Of a stretch of 36,659 nt of DNA, positions 1 through 7,954 are shown piece after piece. The position numbers were made by a program, and so were the translations under genes. The notes beneath the pieces are model-generated. The model was not told where the DNA came from, did no database searches, and saw only the letters and a list, made by a program, of their open reading frames with translations. Each line of letters opens with the position of its first letter. Positions within the stretch are counted from its first letter, which is position 1. Source of the stretch: Desulfotignum sp. (GTDB taxonomy: Bacteria; Desulfobacterota; Desulfobacteria; Desulfobacterales; Desulfobacteraceae); assembly GCA_011389835.1 (NCBI GenBank), contig JAABTO010000002.1:1-36659 (forward strand), read 5' to 3'.

Positions 1-1016
1 CGGGATACGTGAACCGCCATTTCTGTGCATACGAGGCCCCGGCCGATGCCGGGCCCCTGCCGCTCTTTTCATACGGGGCCGTGGGGTTCGACCGGAACCG
101 GTTCCGGTCCGCCGCGCTTCAGGTGGACGCCGAACCCCGTCAGGACCTTCGGCAGATGCCCCGGAACCGGGTGATCAAAGGGGTTGGGCAGATGCAGAAA
201 ACATATCCGGACAACCGGCTGATGCGGCACCTGGAAACCTGTGCCCTGCAGTATGGATGCCCGGCCGGGAAAAACTTTTTTCTCCGACGGTATGAGGCCC
301 CGCTGCCCACCTCCCGGGTATGCAACGCCAACTGCCTGGGGTGCATCTCTTTGCAGTCCGGCACAAAATTGCATGCGTGCCAGGACCGGATCGCGTTCAC
401 GCCCACGGCCGAAGAGATCGCCCAGGTCGGCCTGGCACATATCCGGCAGGTGCCTGAGGCGGTTGTGAGTTTCGGCCAGGGATGTGAAGGCGAACCCCTG
501 ACCGCGCACCACGTCATTGTACCGGCGGTCCGGATGATCCGGGAAAACACGGACCAGGGGACCATCAACCTGAACACCAATGCCAGCCTGCCCGACCAGG
601 TGACGGCCCTGTGCCGTGCCGGGCTGGACAGCATGCGGGTATCCATGAATTCCGTGCGCAAAGCCACCTATACTGCCTATTTCAGACCCAGGTCCTATCG
701 GTGGGAAGATGTATTGACAAGTATCGATACCGCCCGTTCTCACAACCGGTTTGTGTCCATCAACTACCTGAACTGCCCGGGGGTCACGGATTCTGAAAAA
801 GAGGCGGCCGCCCTGTTTGACTTCATCCGCACCCACGACATCAACATGATCCAGTGGCGCAACCTCAATTATGACCCCCGGCACTATGTGACGGCCATGG
901 AATCTGCCGCCCCCGGCGGACCGCCCATGGGCATGGCCCCATTGATCGACGCGCTGAAACAAACCTTTCCCCGGCTGATCCACGGGTATTTCAACCCCCC
1001 AAAGGAGCGGTTTTGA
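1..1016 (+). CDS. Radical SAM protein, 5' end outside window
   Basis: The frame is open to the left window edge and the first possible start in the window is only a GTG at position 9, so the true start is probably upstream. Counting from that GTG, a CxxxCxxC cluster (C105, C109, C112, in the context RVCNANCLGC) is the 4Fe-4S/S-adenosylmethionine motif of radical SAM enzymes. The following region carries alternating strands and helices such as VVSFGQGCEGEPL and INLNTNASL, as expected for the partial TIM barrel. No SPASM-type extra cysteine cluster follows. The gene ends in a 4-base overlap (TTGA) with the downstream DRE-TIM gene, which implies translational coupling and a shared pathway. The substrate is not recognisable. 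Confidence 0.8.
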   Translation, partial: GYVNRHFCAYEAPADAGPLPLFSYGAVGFDRNRFRSAALQVDAEPRQDLRQMPRNRVIKGVGQMQKTYPDNRLMRHLETCALQYGCPAGKNFFLRRYEAPLPTSRVCNANCLGCISLQSGTKLHACQDRIAFTPTAEEIAQVGLAHIRQVPEAVVSFGQGCEGEPLTAHHVIVPAVRMIRENTDQGTINLNTNASLPDQVTALCRAGLDSMRVSMNSVRKATYTAYFRPRSYRWEDVLTSIDTARSHNRFVSINYLNCPGVTDSEKEAAALFDFIRTHDINMIQWRNLNYDPRHYVTAMESAAPGGPPMGMAPLIDALKQTFPRLIHGYFNPPKERF

Positions 1017-2125
1017 GACAGATCACCCTCATCGATCAGACCATCCGGGAAGGCATGCAGTTCCAGGGGGTGATGTTTTCCTGTGACCAGCGCCTGAAAA
1101 TCCTTGAATTTCAGGAAGCCCTGGGCGTGGATATCTGCCAGGCCGGATACCCGTCCGCCCATCCCAAAGAGGCCGCCATGGTCAAAACCCTGGTCGATCA
1201 TGCCGGGCAGCGCGGTTTCAACATCCGGGTGGCGGCCCTGGGGCGGGCGTTTCTGCCGGATGCAAAGATCCTGGTGGACACCGGTATCACAGATGTTCAT
1301 TTTCATCTGCACCTGCCCCCGGACACCGGGTTGCAGGCGCTGGAAAACACCTTTTCACAACTGATCCCGGTCGTCGACTTTGTCCGCACGGCCCGGCCGG
1401 ATGCAATCATCAGCCTGGCCGTGCTGGACATGGGAAAAACCCCCTTGAATCAGCTGGAAAAAGGCATCCGTATCCTGGGTAAAAACCATCTGGTGGACAT
1501 TCTCTCACTGCCCGACACCTCGGGCATCATGGCCCCCAACCAGGTGATGGACCGTATTGGACATGCCGCGGCCCTGGCCGGAGACATGGCGGTTTCCATC
1601 CACTGCCACAACGATCTGGGCATGGCATCGGCCAATTCCGTCATGGGGATCCTGGCCGGGGCCCGGGTGCTGGAAGTCTCGGTTTCCGGAATCGGGGAAC
1701 GCAACGGTATCGGGGATCTGTATCTCACCTCCCGGATTTTGGCCGATCAGGGCATTCAGACCGGGTTCTCCCATGACAATATCGATCAGGTCCGGGAATA
1801 TTATGAGTTTGTGGACGACATTGTCAGAGAACAGACCGGACAGGGCTTGATCCATGCGGCCACACCTGTTTTCGGACAGGCCGCGCACACCCATGTGGCC
1901 GGCACCCATGCCCAACACCTGTACGGTGCCGGGACCACCCCGGATTTTCACCTGAACCTGCTGTGCGGCAACCATCTGGTCAAAAAATACCTGACCCGTC
2001 ACCACATCGGGTTTCATCCGGAGCATTTGCCGGCCATCACCGCGGCCGTTAAAGAGATGAGCATTCAAAAAAACCGGCGGCTCACACCTGCGGAAGTCCG
2101 GAAAATCGTGCGTTTTTCAGATTAA
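1013..2125 (+). CDS. DRE-TIM metallolyase family enzyme (homocitrate/isopropylmalate synthase-like)
   Basis: This 370-residue protein probably starts at a TTG overlapping the stop of the radical SAM gene. It has the hallmarks of the synthase branch of the HMGL-like family: IDQTIREGMQ at 7-16 (metal and 2-oxoacid binding), HCHND at 197-201 (metal-ligand histidines) and GIGERNG at 226-232. These enzymes condense acetyl-CoA with a 2-oxoacid or run related aldol chemistry with a divalent metal. It is shorter than LeuA and lacks a C-terminal LeuA allosteric domain, so feedback-regulated leucine synthesis is unlikely. Homocitrate synthase, citramalate synthase or a dedicated enzyme paired with the radical SAM partner remain possible; the substrate is unknown. 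Confidence 0.75.
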   Translation: MRQITLIDQTIREGMQFQGVMFSCDQRLKILEFQEALGVDICQAGYPSAHPKEAAMVKTLVDHAGQRGFNIRVAALGRAFLPDAKILVDTGITDVHFHLHLPPDTGLQALENTFSQLIPVVDFVRTARPDAIISLAVLDMGKTPLNQLEKGIRILGKNHLVDILSLPDTSGIMAPNQVMDRIGHAAALAGDMAVSIHCHNDLGMASANSVMGILAGARVLEVSVSGIGERNGIGDLYLTSRILADQGIQTGFSHDNIDQVREYYEFVDDIVREQTGQGLIHAATPVFGQAAHTHVAGTHAQHLYGAGTTPDFHLNLLCGNHLVKKYLTRHHIGFHPEHLPAITAAVKEMSIQKNRRLTPAEVRKIVRFSD

Positions 2126-2221
2126 ATCCATTTTTTGGCAAAAACAATTTGCAAAAAAAAACCCAATTTGTTTTAATTACGGTTTAGCTGTTTTTATCTC
2201 AACAAGGGCGGCCCATACATT

Positions 2222-2914
2222 ATGACGATGGATTTTACAGATATTGTAATCGTGGCGGGAAACTATGGCAGCGGCAAGACGGAAACCGCGGTCAACCTGG
2301 CTGCGGCCTGCAGAAAAACCGGCAAATCCGTGGCCATTGCCGATCTGGACCTGGTCAATCCCTATTTCAGGACCAGAGAAGCCAGAATCCCTTTGGAAGC
2401 CATGGGGATCCAGGTGGTGCTGCCGGACCGCCAATACCTGCATGCGGACCTGCCCATCCTGGCCCCGGCCGTAGCAGACATTCTCCGGAACCCTTCGGAT
2501 GTCACCATTCTGGATGCCGGCGGCGATGATGTAGGCGTGACGGTCCTGGCATCTCTGGCAGCGGTGCTCAAAGACCGCAAAATCCGAATGCTTCAGGTGA
2601 TCAATGCGTTCCGGCCGTTTACCGGCGATGTGGCCGGATGCCTGAAAATCCAGAAGCAAATCGAAACCAGCGGCAAAATCAAGGTCACCGGCCTAGTGTC
2701 CAATGCCAATCTGATGGATGACACATCGGCGGCACATATCTACCAGGGATATGACCTGGTCAAGCAGGTGTCGGCTCATACCGGGCTGCCGGTGGAATTC
2801 ATCACCGCCACTCCGCAAATCCAGTCACAGCTGGACATGAACCGGATTGCCTGCCCGGTGCTGACCATTGACAGACACATGACGCCCCCGTGGAAACATG
2901 CCGGCACCACATAA
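2222..2914 (+). CDS. P-loop ATPase (MinD/CobB/ParA-like) heading the 2-oxoacid oxidoreductase operon
   Basis: This 230-residue soluble protein has a Walker A motif at 13-20 (GNYGSGKT), a DLDLVNPYFR segment at 41-50 that resembles the switch region of SIMIBI-class ATPases, and an acidic LDAGGDD strand typical of a Walker B region. The family includes cluster-assembly and maturation ATPases as well as ParA/MinD proteins. It lies 35 bases before the ferredoxin subunit gene and is preceded by an A/T-rich 96-base gap that likely holds the operon promoter. A role in assembly or activation of the iron-sulfur oxidoreductase encoded next is inferred from position only. An in-frame ATG at 2228 is an alternative start, and neither start has a strong ribosome binding site. 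Confidence 0.75.
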   Translation: MTMDFTDIVIVAGNYGSGKTETAVNLAAACRKTGKSVAIADLDLVNPYFRTREARIPLEAMGIQVVLPDRQYLHADLPILAPAVADILRNPSDVTILDAGGDDVGVTVLASLAAVLKDRKIRMLQVINAFRPFTGDVAGCLKIQKQIETSGKIKVTGLVSNANLMDDTSAAHIYQGYDLVKQVSAHTGLPVEFITATPQIQSQLDMNRIACPVLTIDRHMTPPWKHAGTT

Positions 2915-2949
2915 TACAAAACCCAAAACAAAAACAAGGAGTCATACAC

Positions 2950-3168
2950 ATGGCATTTCAACACGTTATTGACGACGAGCGCTGCAAGGGCTGCGGCCTG
3001 TGTGTCAATTTCTGCCCGAAAAATGTTCTGGAAATCACCGACAAGGTGAATGCCAAAGGACATTTTCCCGTATACCAGGCCCGGCCGGAAGACTGCATCA
3101 AATGCAGCATCTGCTGCATCATGTGCCCGGATGTGGCCATCACGATTGTTGAAACCCAGGACGCCTGA
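2950..3168 (+). CDS. vorD: 2-oxoacid:ferredoxin oxidoreductase, ferredoxin (delta) subunit
   Basis: This 72-residue protein has two 4Fe-4S motifs: CKGCGLCVNFCP in the N-terminal third and CIKCSICCIMCP in the second half. It is the electron-transfer subunit of a four-subunit 2-oxoacid:ferredoxin oxidoreductase. The open frame extends upstream to 2890, but the ATG at 2950 follows an AAGGAG ribosome binding site at about 2935 and gives the usual family length, so I chose it. It is the first of four subunit genes in the order delta, alpha, beta, gamma. The Vor rather than Kor name rests on the alpha subunit and on the branched-chain context. Confidence 0.88.
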   Translation: MAFQHVIDDERCKGCGLCVNFCPKNVLEITDKVNAKGHFPVYQARPEDCIKCSICCIMCPDVAITIVETQDA

Positions 3169-3184
3169 ACAAAGGAAAAAAACA

Positions 3185-4252
3185 ATGGCAAAAGTATTGA
3201 TGAAAGGAAACGAGGCCATCGGCGAGGCTGCCATTCGGGCGGGCTGTAAGAATTATTTTGCATATCCCATCACCCCTCAGTCCGAGGTGGCGGAATATCT
3301 GTCCAAACGGCTGCCCGAAGAAGGGGGCGTGTTTCTTCAGGGAGAAAGTGAAGTGGCGGTGGGGTATATGATTTTCGGCGCCGCCGGTGCCGGCGAGCGG
3401 GTCATGACCACCTCATCCTCGCCGGGCATCAGCCTGATGAGCGAGGCCCTGTCCTATATCACAGCGGCCCAGTGCCCGGCCGTGTTTGTGAATATCATGC
3501 GGGGCGGCCCGGGACTGGGGGGAATTCTGCCTTCCCAGGGCGATTATTTTCAGGCCACCAAAGGCGGGGGCCACGGCGATTACCATTTGCTGGTCCTGGC
3601 GCCGGACGGGGTCCAGGAAGCCGTGGAAATGACCATGCAGGCGTTTACCCTGGCGGAAAAATACCGGAACCCGGTCATGATCTTAGGCGACGGGCTGATC
3701 GGACAGATGATGGAACCGGTGGAGTTTCCCGACGATCTGAAAACCGAACCCACCAACAAAGATGACTGGGCCACCAACGGCATGGCGCATCGGAAAAGCG
3801 ACAAACGCAACCTGGTGAAATCCCTGTTTCTGGATCCCTCGGCACTCAACAACAACAACCTGGTTCTCAAAGCCAAATACGAGCAGATGAAAAAAGAGGA
3901 AGTGCAGTATGAACTGTACAATGCCGATACCGATTACCAGGTATTGATCACTTCCTACGGCACCATGAGCCGGGTGTGCCGCACCTCCATCGACATGCTC
4001 AAATCCGAGGGCATCGAAACGGCCATGCTGCGGCCCAAAACCCTGTTTCCGTTCCCGGAAAAACAGGTGTTTGACGCCGCCGGCAAACAAAGCTGTAAAG
4101 CGGTCATCAGCATCGAAATGAGCATGGGCCAGATGGTGGAGGATGTGGAGCGCTGTGTCAAAGGCCGCCGGCCCGTAGAATTCTACGGCGAGTGCGGCGG
4201 AGAGATTCCGTCACCGGAAAAAATTATCGAAATCATCAAAGCACTGTTATAG
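3185..4252 (+). CDS. vorB: 2-oxoacid:ferredoxin oxidoreductase alpha subunit (VorB-type)
   Basis: This 355-residue subunit begins with MAKVLMKGNEAIGEAAIRAG and carries the pyruvate:ferredoxin oxidoreductase domain I signature region (FAYPITPQSEVAEYL, then GESEVAVGYMIFGAAGAG and TTSSSPGISLMSEALSY). The C-terminal half is the transketolase C-like domain II. The longer frame from 3050 overlaps the ferredoxin gene and is not the real start; ATG 3185 follows an AAAGGA-like site. The family oxidatively decarboxylates 2-oxoacids to acyl-CoA and reduces ferredoxin. Its overall look matches proteins usually named 3-methyl-2-oxobutanoate dehydrogenase subunit VorB, i.e. branched-chain 2-oxoacids. 2-Oxoglutarate or aryl-pyruvate use cannot be excluded from sequence alone. 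Confidence 0.88.
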   Translation: MAKVLMKGNEAIGEAAIRAGCKNYFAYPITPQSEVAEYLSKRLPEEGGVFLQGESEVAVGYMIFGAAGAGERVMTTSSSPGISLMSEALSYITAAQCPAVFVNIMRGGPGLGGILPSQGDYFQATKGGGHGDYHLLVLAPDGVQEAVEMTMQAFTLAEKYRNPVMILGDGLIGQMMEPVEFPDDLKTEPTNKDDWATNGMAHRKSDKRNLVKSLFLDPSALNNNNLVLKAKYEQMKKEEVQYELYNADTDYQVLITSYGTMSRVCRTSIDMLKSEGIETAMLRPKTLFPFPEKQVFDAAGKQSCKAVISIEMSMGQMVEDVERCVKGRRPVEFYGECGGEIPSPEKIIEIIKALL

Positions 4253-4261
4253 GAGACCTTC

Positions 4262-4999
<738 letters not shown>

Positions 5000-5040
5000 A
5001 AACCATCCATTTCTTTACCCTAATACGTTTGGAGAAACCC

Positions 5041-5580
5041 ATGCAGACAGAAATAAAATTTGCAGGATTCGGTGGCCAGGGCATCCTGCTCAGTGCGAAA
5101 CTGCTCGCGTATGCCGCCATGAAGCAGGGATCATTTGTGGCCTGGATCCCGTCATACGGTCCGGAAATGCGCGGCGGTACCGCCTATTGCACCGTGGTGA
5201 TCAGCGACCGGCTCATTGGATCGCCCATCATCAAAAACCCCACCCACCTGGTGGCCATGAACCGGCCGTCCCTGGAAAAATTTGAAAACGATGTCAAACC
5301 CGGCGGCATCATCTTCATCAACTCCTCCCTGATTCCCGTGACAAGTCAGCGGACCGACGTCACCCAGCTGGTGGTGCCGGTCAATGACATCGCCATTAAA
5401 GCCGGATCGGTCCGGGCCGCCAATATCGTTGCATTGAGCGCGTTTGCCGCCAAAAGCAAGCTGGTGGACCTGGAACTGCTCAAGGAATGTGTCAAAGAAG
5501 AATTTGCCGCCAAACCCAAAATCATCCCGTTGAACATGGAAGCGTTCGACCAGGGGGTGAAAATCGCGCAGACGGCATAA
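5041..5580 (+). CDS. vorC: 2-oxoacid:ferredoxin oxidoreductase gamma subunit
   Basis: This 179-residue protein starts at ATG 5041 after a GGAGA site; the longer frame from 4867 runs through the beta-subunit gene and is rejected. The N-terminal FAGFGGQGILLSAKLLAYAA and the SYGPEMRGGTAYCTVVIS segment are the hallmarks of the catalytic gamma domain of pyruvate/ketoacid:ferredoxin oxidoreductases. It completes a delta-alpha-beta-gamma set, so the enzyme encoded here should be functional. The letter assignment is conventional; the function is well supported. Confidence 0.87.
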   Translation: MQTEIKFAGFGGQGILLSAKLLAYAAMKQGSFVAWIPSYGPEMRGGTAYCTVVISDRLIGSPIIKNPTHLVAMNRPSLEKFENDVKPGGIIFINSSLIPVTSQRTDVTQLVVPVNDIAIKAGSVRAANIVALSAFAAKSKLVDLELLKECVKEEFAAKPKIIPLNMEAFDQGVKIAQTA

Positions 5581-5596
5581 CCACCTTTATCCAGCC

Positions 5597-5621
5597 GGGG
5601 TGGTCACTTCGGTGACACCCC
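5597..5621. other. Hairpin with UUCG-type tetraloop before the ACT gene
   Basis: GGGGTGGTCAC (5597-5607), TTCG (5608-5611) and GTGACACCCC (5612-5621) form a stem with one bulged G closed by a C-UUCG-G tetraloop, an exceptionally stable RNA fold. There is no T-run after it, so it is not a standard terminator. It sits 31 bases upstream of the ACT gene and could modulate readthrough or protect mRNA ends. Confidence 0.55.
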
Positions 5622-5652
5622 TGGAAAACCTGACCATAAGAGAGGGACCGCC

Positions 5653-6132
5653 ATGATCCGAATTGAAATTTCCTTGTTTCTAAAAAATGTGCCCGGCGAG
5701 CTGGCAAGGCTCACCGACCTGTTCGGCCAGGCCGGCATCAACATCGATGCCATCACCATCCAGGATGCATCCGCCTATGTCCAGAACCTGTTCGAAGCCC
5801 GGGGAAAATCTTTGAAACGGCTGGCATCGTCAGCCAGCTACAGTTCCATGCGCAAGGATTCCGCCGACTTCGCCCTGGTCCGGATGCTCACGGACAATCC
5901 GGATGCCTCCGTCACCCTGCTCAAGGAAAATGACTATCTGTTCGACACCAAGGAAGTGGTGGCGCTGGATATCACCAACCAGCCGGGTGAATTTGCCAAA
6001 ATCGCCAAAAAGTTCGGCGAAGAACAGATCAACATCAATTATGTGTACGGGTCCGTGTCTGATGCCGACGGCAAATGCCTGTTCGTGTTCTGCCCCGAAG
6101 ACGTGGCCTCCGCCGCCTCTTTTTTTGAATAA
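5653..6132 (+). CDS. Tandem ACT-domain protein
   Basis: This 159-residue protein consists of two ACT-like modules. The first starts IEISLFLKNVPGELARLTDLFGQAGINIDAI and the second DITNQPGEFAKIAKKFGEEQININYVYG. The repeated NxPGEhA...GI/QINI pattern is the amino-acid-binding ACT fold. Such stand-alone proteins often lie next to indolepyruvate or branched-chain 2-oxoacid oxidoreductase genes and are thought to sense amino acids. Here it follows the gamma subunit by 72 bases and has a GAGGGA ribosome site at 5642. No catalytic domain is present, so a regulatory role is inferred. Its stop codon lies inside a 17-bp tandem duplication. Confidence 0.8.
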   Translation: MIRIEISLFLKNVPGELARLTDLFGQAGINIDAITIQDASAYVQNLFEARGKSLKRLASSASYSSMRKDSADFALVRMLTDNPDASVTLLKENDYLFDTKEVVALDITNQPGEFAKIAKKFGEEQININYVYGSVSDADGKCLFVFCPEDVASAASFFE

Positions 6133-6163
6133 ACCGCCGGGGTCAGTAAACCGCCGGGGTCAG
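6130..6163. repeat. 17-bp perfect tandem direct repeat spanning the ACT stop codon
   Basis: TAAACCGCCGGGGTCAG occurs at 6130-6146 and again, immediately adjacent, at 6147-6163. The first copy begins with the stop codon of the ACT gene. The second copy overlaps the left arm of the adjoining long inverted repeat, so the pair looks like a slippage or insertion-associated duplication at the end of that element. Confidence 0.85.
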
Positions 6164-6226
6164 GCCTTGTCTTTTTGATGTTTCATACGAAAATTACGAA
6201 ACGTCAAAAAAGCAAGGCCTGACCCC
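6156..6226. repeat. 71-bp fold-back element between convergent genes (REP/MITE-like or bidirectional terminator)
   Basis: GGGGTCAGGCCTTG (6156-6169) is exactly complementary to CAAGGCCTGACCCC (6213-6226). Pairing continues inward with CTTTTTGA/TCAAAAA and GTTTC/GAAAC (6180-6184 with 6198-6202), leaving a loop of about 13 bases. The element lies between the ACT gene (plus strand) and the acyl-CoA dehydrogenase gene (minus strand), which converge here, so it could terminate both transcripts. Its compact perfect ends also suit a dispersed palindromic element of the type mobilised by REP-associated transposases; no transposase is nearby. Confidence 0.75.
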
Positions 6227-6230
6227 AGTT

Positions 6231-7385
6231 TTAGGGTTTTCGTTTATCTTTGAGAATGTTGTTGGAAATCACGATGCGTTGAATTTCAGAGGTGCCTTCG
6301 TAAATGGTGAACACCCGGGCATCCCGGTAGAGCCGCTCCACCACATAATCCTTGGTGAATCCATATCCGCCGTGCATCTGGATGGCCCGGGCCGTGATCT
6401 CATTGACCATTTCCGAGGCAAACAGTTTGGCCATGGAGGCTTCTTTGGTGTACGGTTCCTTACGGTCCTTCATGGAGGCCGCAGACAGCATCAGCTGCCG
6501 GGCCGCCTCGATCTGGGTCGCCATATCCGCGATCTGAAACCGGATGGCCTGGTGCTTGGTGATGGGCACCCCGAACTGTTTTCTTTTGGACGCATAGGAC
6601 ACGGCCGCATCAAACGCGGCCTGGGCCACGCCCACGGACTGGGCCGCAATACCGATCCGTCCGCTGTCCAGACCGGACATGGCGATTTTGAAGCCATCCC
6701 CTTTTTTTCCCAGCATCAGGGAGGCAGGGACCCGGCAGTCCTCGAAAATCAAGTCTGTGGTATCTGAAGCCCTCAGCCCCATTTTATCTTCATTGTGCCC
6801 CACGATCAGACCTTTGGTGCCTTTGGGCACAATGAAACAGGAAATGCCCTTGTGGCCGGCCTCCGGGTCTGTTTTGGCCGTCACCAGCACCACTTTGGCA
6901 TGTTTGCCCGAGGTGATGAACCGCTTGGTGCCGTTGATGATATAGTGATCGTCGTCTTTGACGGCAACGGTGGCCTGGGACACGGGATCGGATCCGGCAT
7001 CCGGTTCGGTGAGACCGAATGCGCCGATCATTTCCCCGGACGCCAGGGGCACCAGGAACTGCTGTTTCTGTTCTTTTGTGCCGAAATTATTGAGACTTTC
7101 ACACACAATGGAATTCTGCACAGACATCACCACGGAGGTGGATGCGCAGGAATAAGCGATTTCAGACAACGCCAGCACATAGGACACGGTATCAGCGGAT
7201 TCTCCGCCGTATTCTTCGGGAATCATCATGCCCATGAGCCCGAGTTCCCCCATCTGCCGGAAGTTTTCCGCCGGAAACTCCTTGGTCCTATCCCGTTCCG
7301 CCGCCGTGGCGGCAATCACTTTTCTGGAGAATTCCCGGACCATGTTCCGGATCATTTTCTGTTCATCGGTCAAGTTAAAGAGCAT
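6231..7385 (-). CDS. Acyl-CoA dehydrogenase (short-chain/butyryl-CoA type)
   Basis: This 384-residue flavoenzyme has the full acyl-CoA dehydrogenase layout: an alpha-helical N-domain (MLFNLTDEQKMIRNMVREF), a beta middle domain with FGLTEPDAGSD and the FITSGKHA flavin-contact region, and a helical C-domain with IQMHGGYGFTKDYVVERLYRD. The catalytic base is Glu363 in IYEGTSEIQR, the position used by short- and medium-chain enzymes. It is the last gene of a minus-strand operon with the aminotransferase and the XRE-cupin regulator (15-base gap). Butyryl-CoA from the IcmF reaction, or another short branched acyl-CoA, is a plausible substrate by context. It would pass electrons to an electron transfer flavoprotein not encoded here. 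Confidence 0.88.
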   Translation of the reverse strand: MLFNLTDEQKMIRNMVREFSRKVIAATAAERDRTKEFPAENFRQMGELGLMGMMIPEEYGGESADTVSYVLALSEIAYSCASTSVVMSVQNSIVCESLNNFGTKEQKQQFLVPLASGEMIGAFGLTEPDAGSDPVSQATVAVKDDDHYIINGTKRFITSGKHAKVVLVTAKTDPEAGHKGISCFIVPKGTKGLIVGHNEDKMGLRASDTTDLIFEDCRVPASLMLGKKGDGFKIAMSGLDSGRIGIAAQSVGVAQAAFDAAVSYASKRKQFGVPITKHQAIRFQIADMATQIEAARQLMLSAASMKDRKEPYTKEASMAKLFASEMVNEITARAIQMHGGYGFTKDYVVERLYRDARVFTIYEGTSEIQRIVISNNILKDKRKP

Positions 7386-7400
7386 CGCATGCCTCCATTG

Positions 7401-7946
7401 TCAGGGAACGTAAACCACCACGATCAGGGTTGCATTCATTTGTCCGGGATTGCGCAGGTCATGCTTGACCCCGGAATTGAAATGCAGGGAATCACCAGCG
7501 GACAGCACATTGACATGCTCTCCCACCTGGACCTCTACCTGCCCTTCCAGCACGTGGACGAACTCTTCTCCTTCGTGCTGGAATCCGACCCCTTCATGAC
7601 GGGTTCCGGCTTCCACCACAATACGAAACGCTTTTAAATGCTGATTCTCAATTCCTGGCGTCAAAGGGGTATAGGCATATTGATCCGTGCGTTTGGTATA
7701 GGCCTGGGCCCGTTTTTCCACGGCGTCTTCCGGGTCCTTGAGCAGAAAATCGGAGTCCAGCTGCAACACCCTGGACATCTGAAGAAGGGTCCCCACAGAC
7801 GGACGCTTGTCACCGCTTTCAATCTGTTTGATCACTTCCTTTGCCAGGCCGGTCTCATTGGCCATGGTATCCAGGGTGACCTTTCTGTCCAGCCGGGCCC
7901 GCTTGATCCGCTTGCCCACGGGCGCGCTTTTTTTTGTCCTGGCCAT
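7401..7946 (-). CDS. XRE-family regulator with C-terminal cupin domain
   Basis: This 181-residue protein has an N-terminal helix-turn-helix domain (roughly 8-65: IKRARLDRKVTLDTMANETG, then IKQIESGDKRPSVGTLLQMSRVL) and a C-terminal cupin_2 barrel (roughly 105-180: GFQHEGEEFVHVLEGQVEVQVGEH, then GDSLHFNSGVKHDLRNPG). The cupin histidines and glutamates could bind a metal or small ligand. Regulators of this architecture usually control amino-acid, polyamine or organic-acid metabolism. The gene is sandwiched between the aminotransferase (8-base gap) and acyl-CoA dehydrogenase (15-base gap) genes, so it probably senses a metabolite of that pathway and controls its own operon. Confidence 0.87.
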   Translation of the reverse strand: MARTKKSAPVGKRIKRARLDRKVTLDTMANETGLAKEVIKQIESGDKRPSVGTLLQMSRVLQLDSDFLLKDPEDAVEKRAQAYTKRTDQYAYTPLTPGIENQHLKAFRIVVEAGTRHEGVGFQHEGEEFVHVLEGQVEVQVGEHVNVLSAGDSLHFNSGVKHDLRNPGQMNATLIVVVYVP

Positions 7947-7954
7947 GTCATCTC

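Noticed and set aside
69-983. 304-codon minus-strand frame opposite the radical SAM gene
   Set aside because: Shadow frame with repetitive Gly/Arg/His composition; the plus-strand protein has a clear CxxxCxxC motif.
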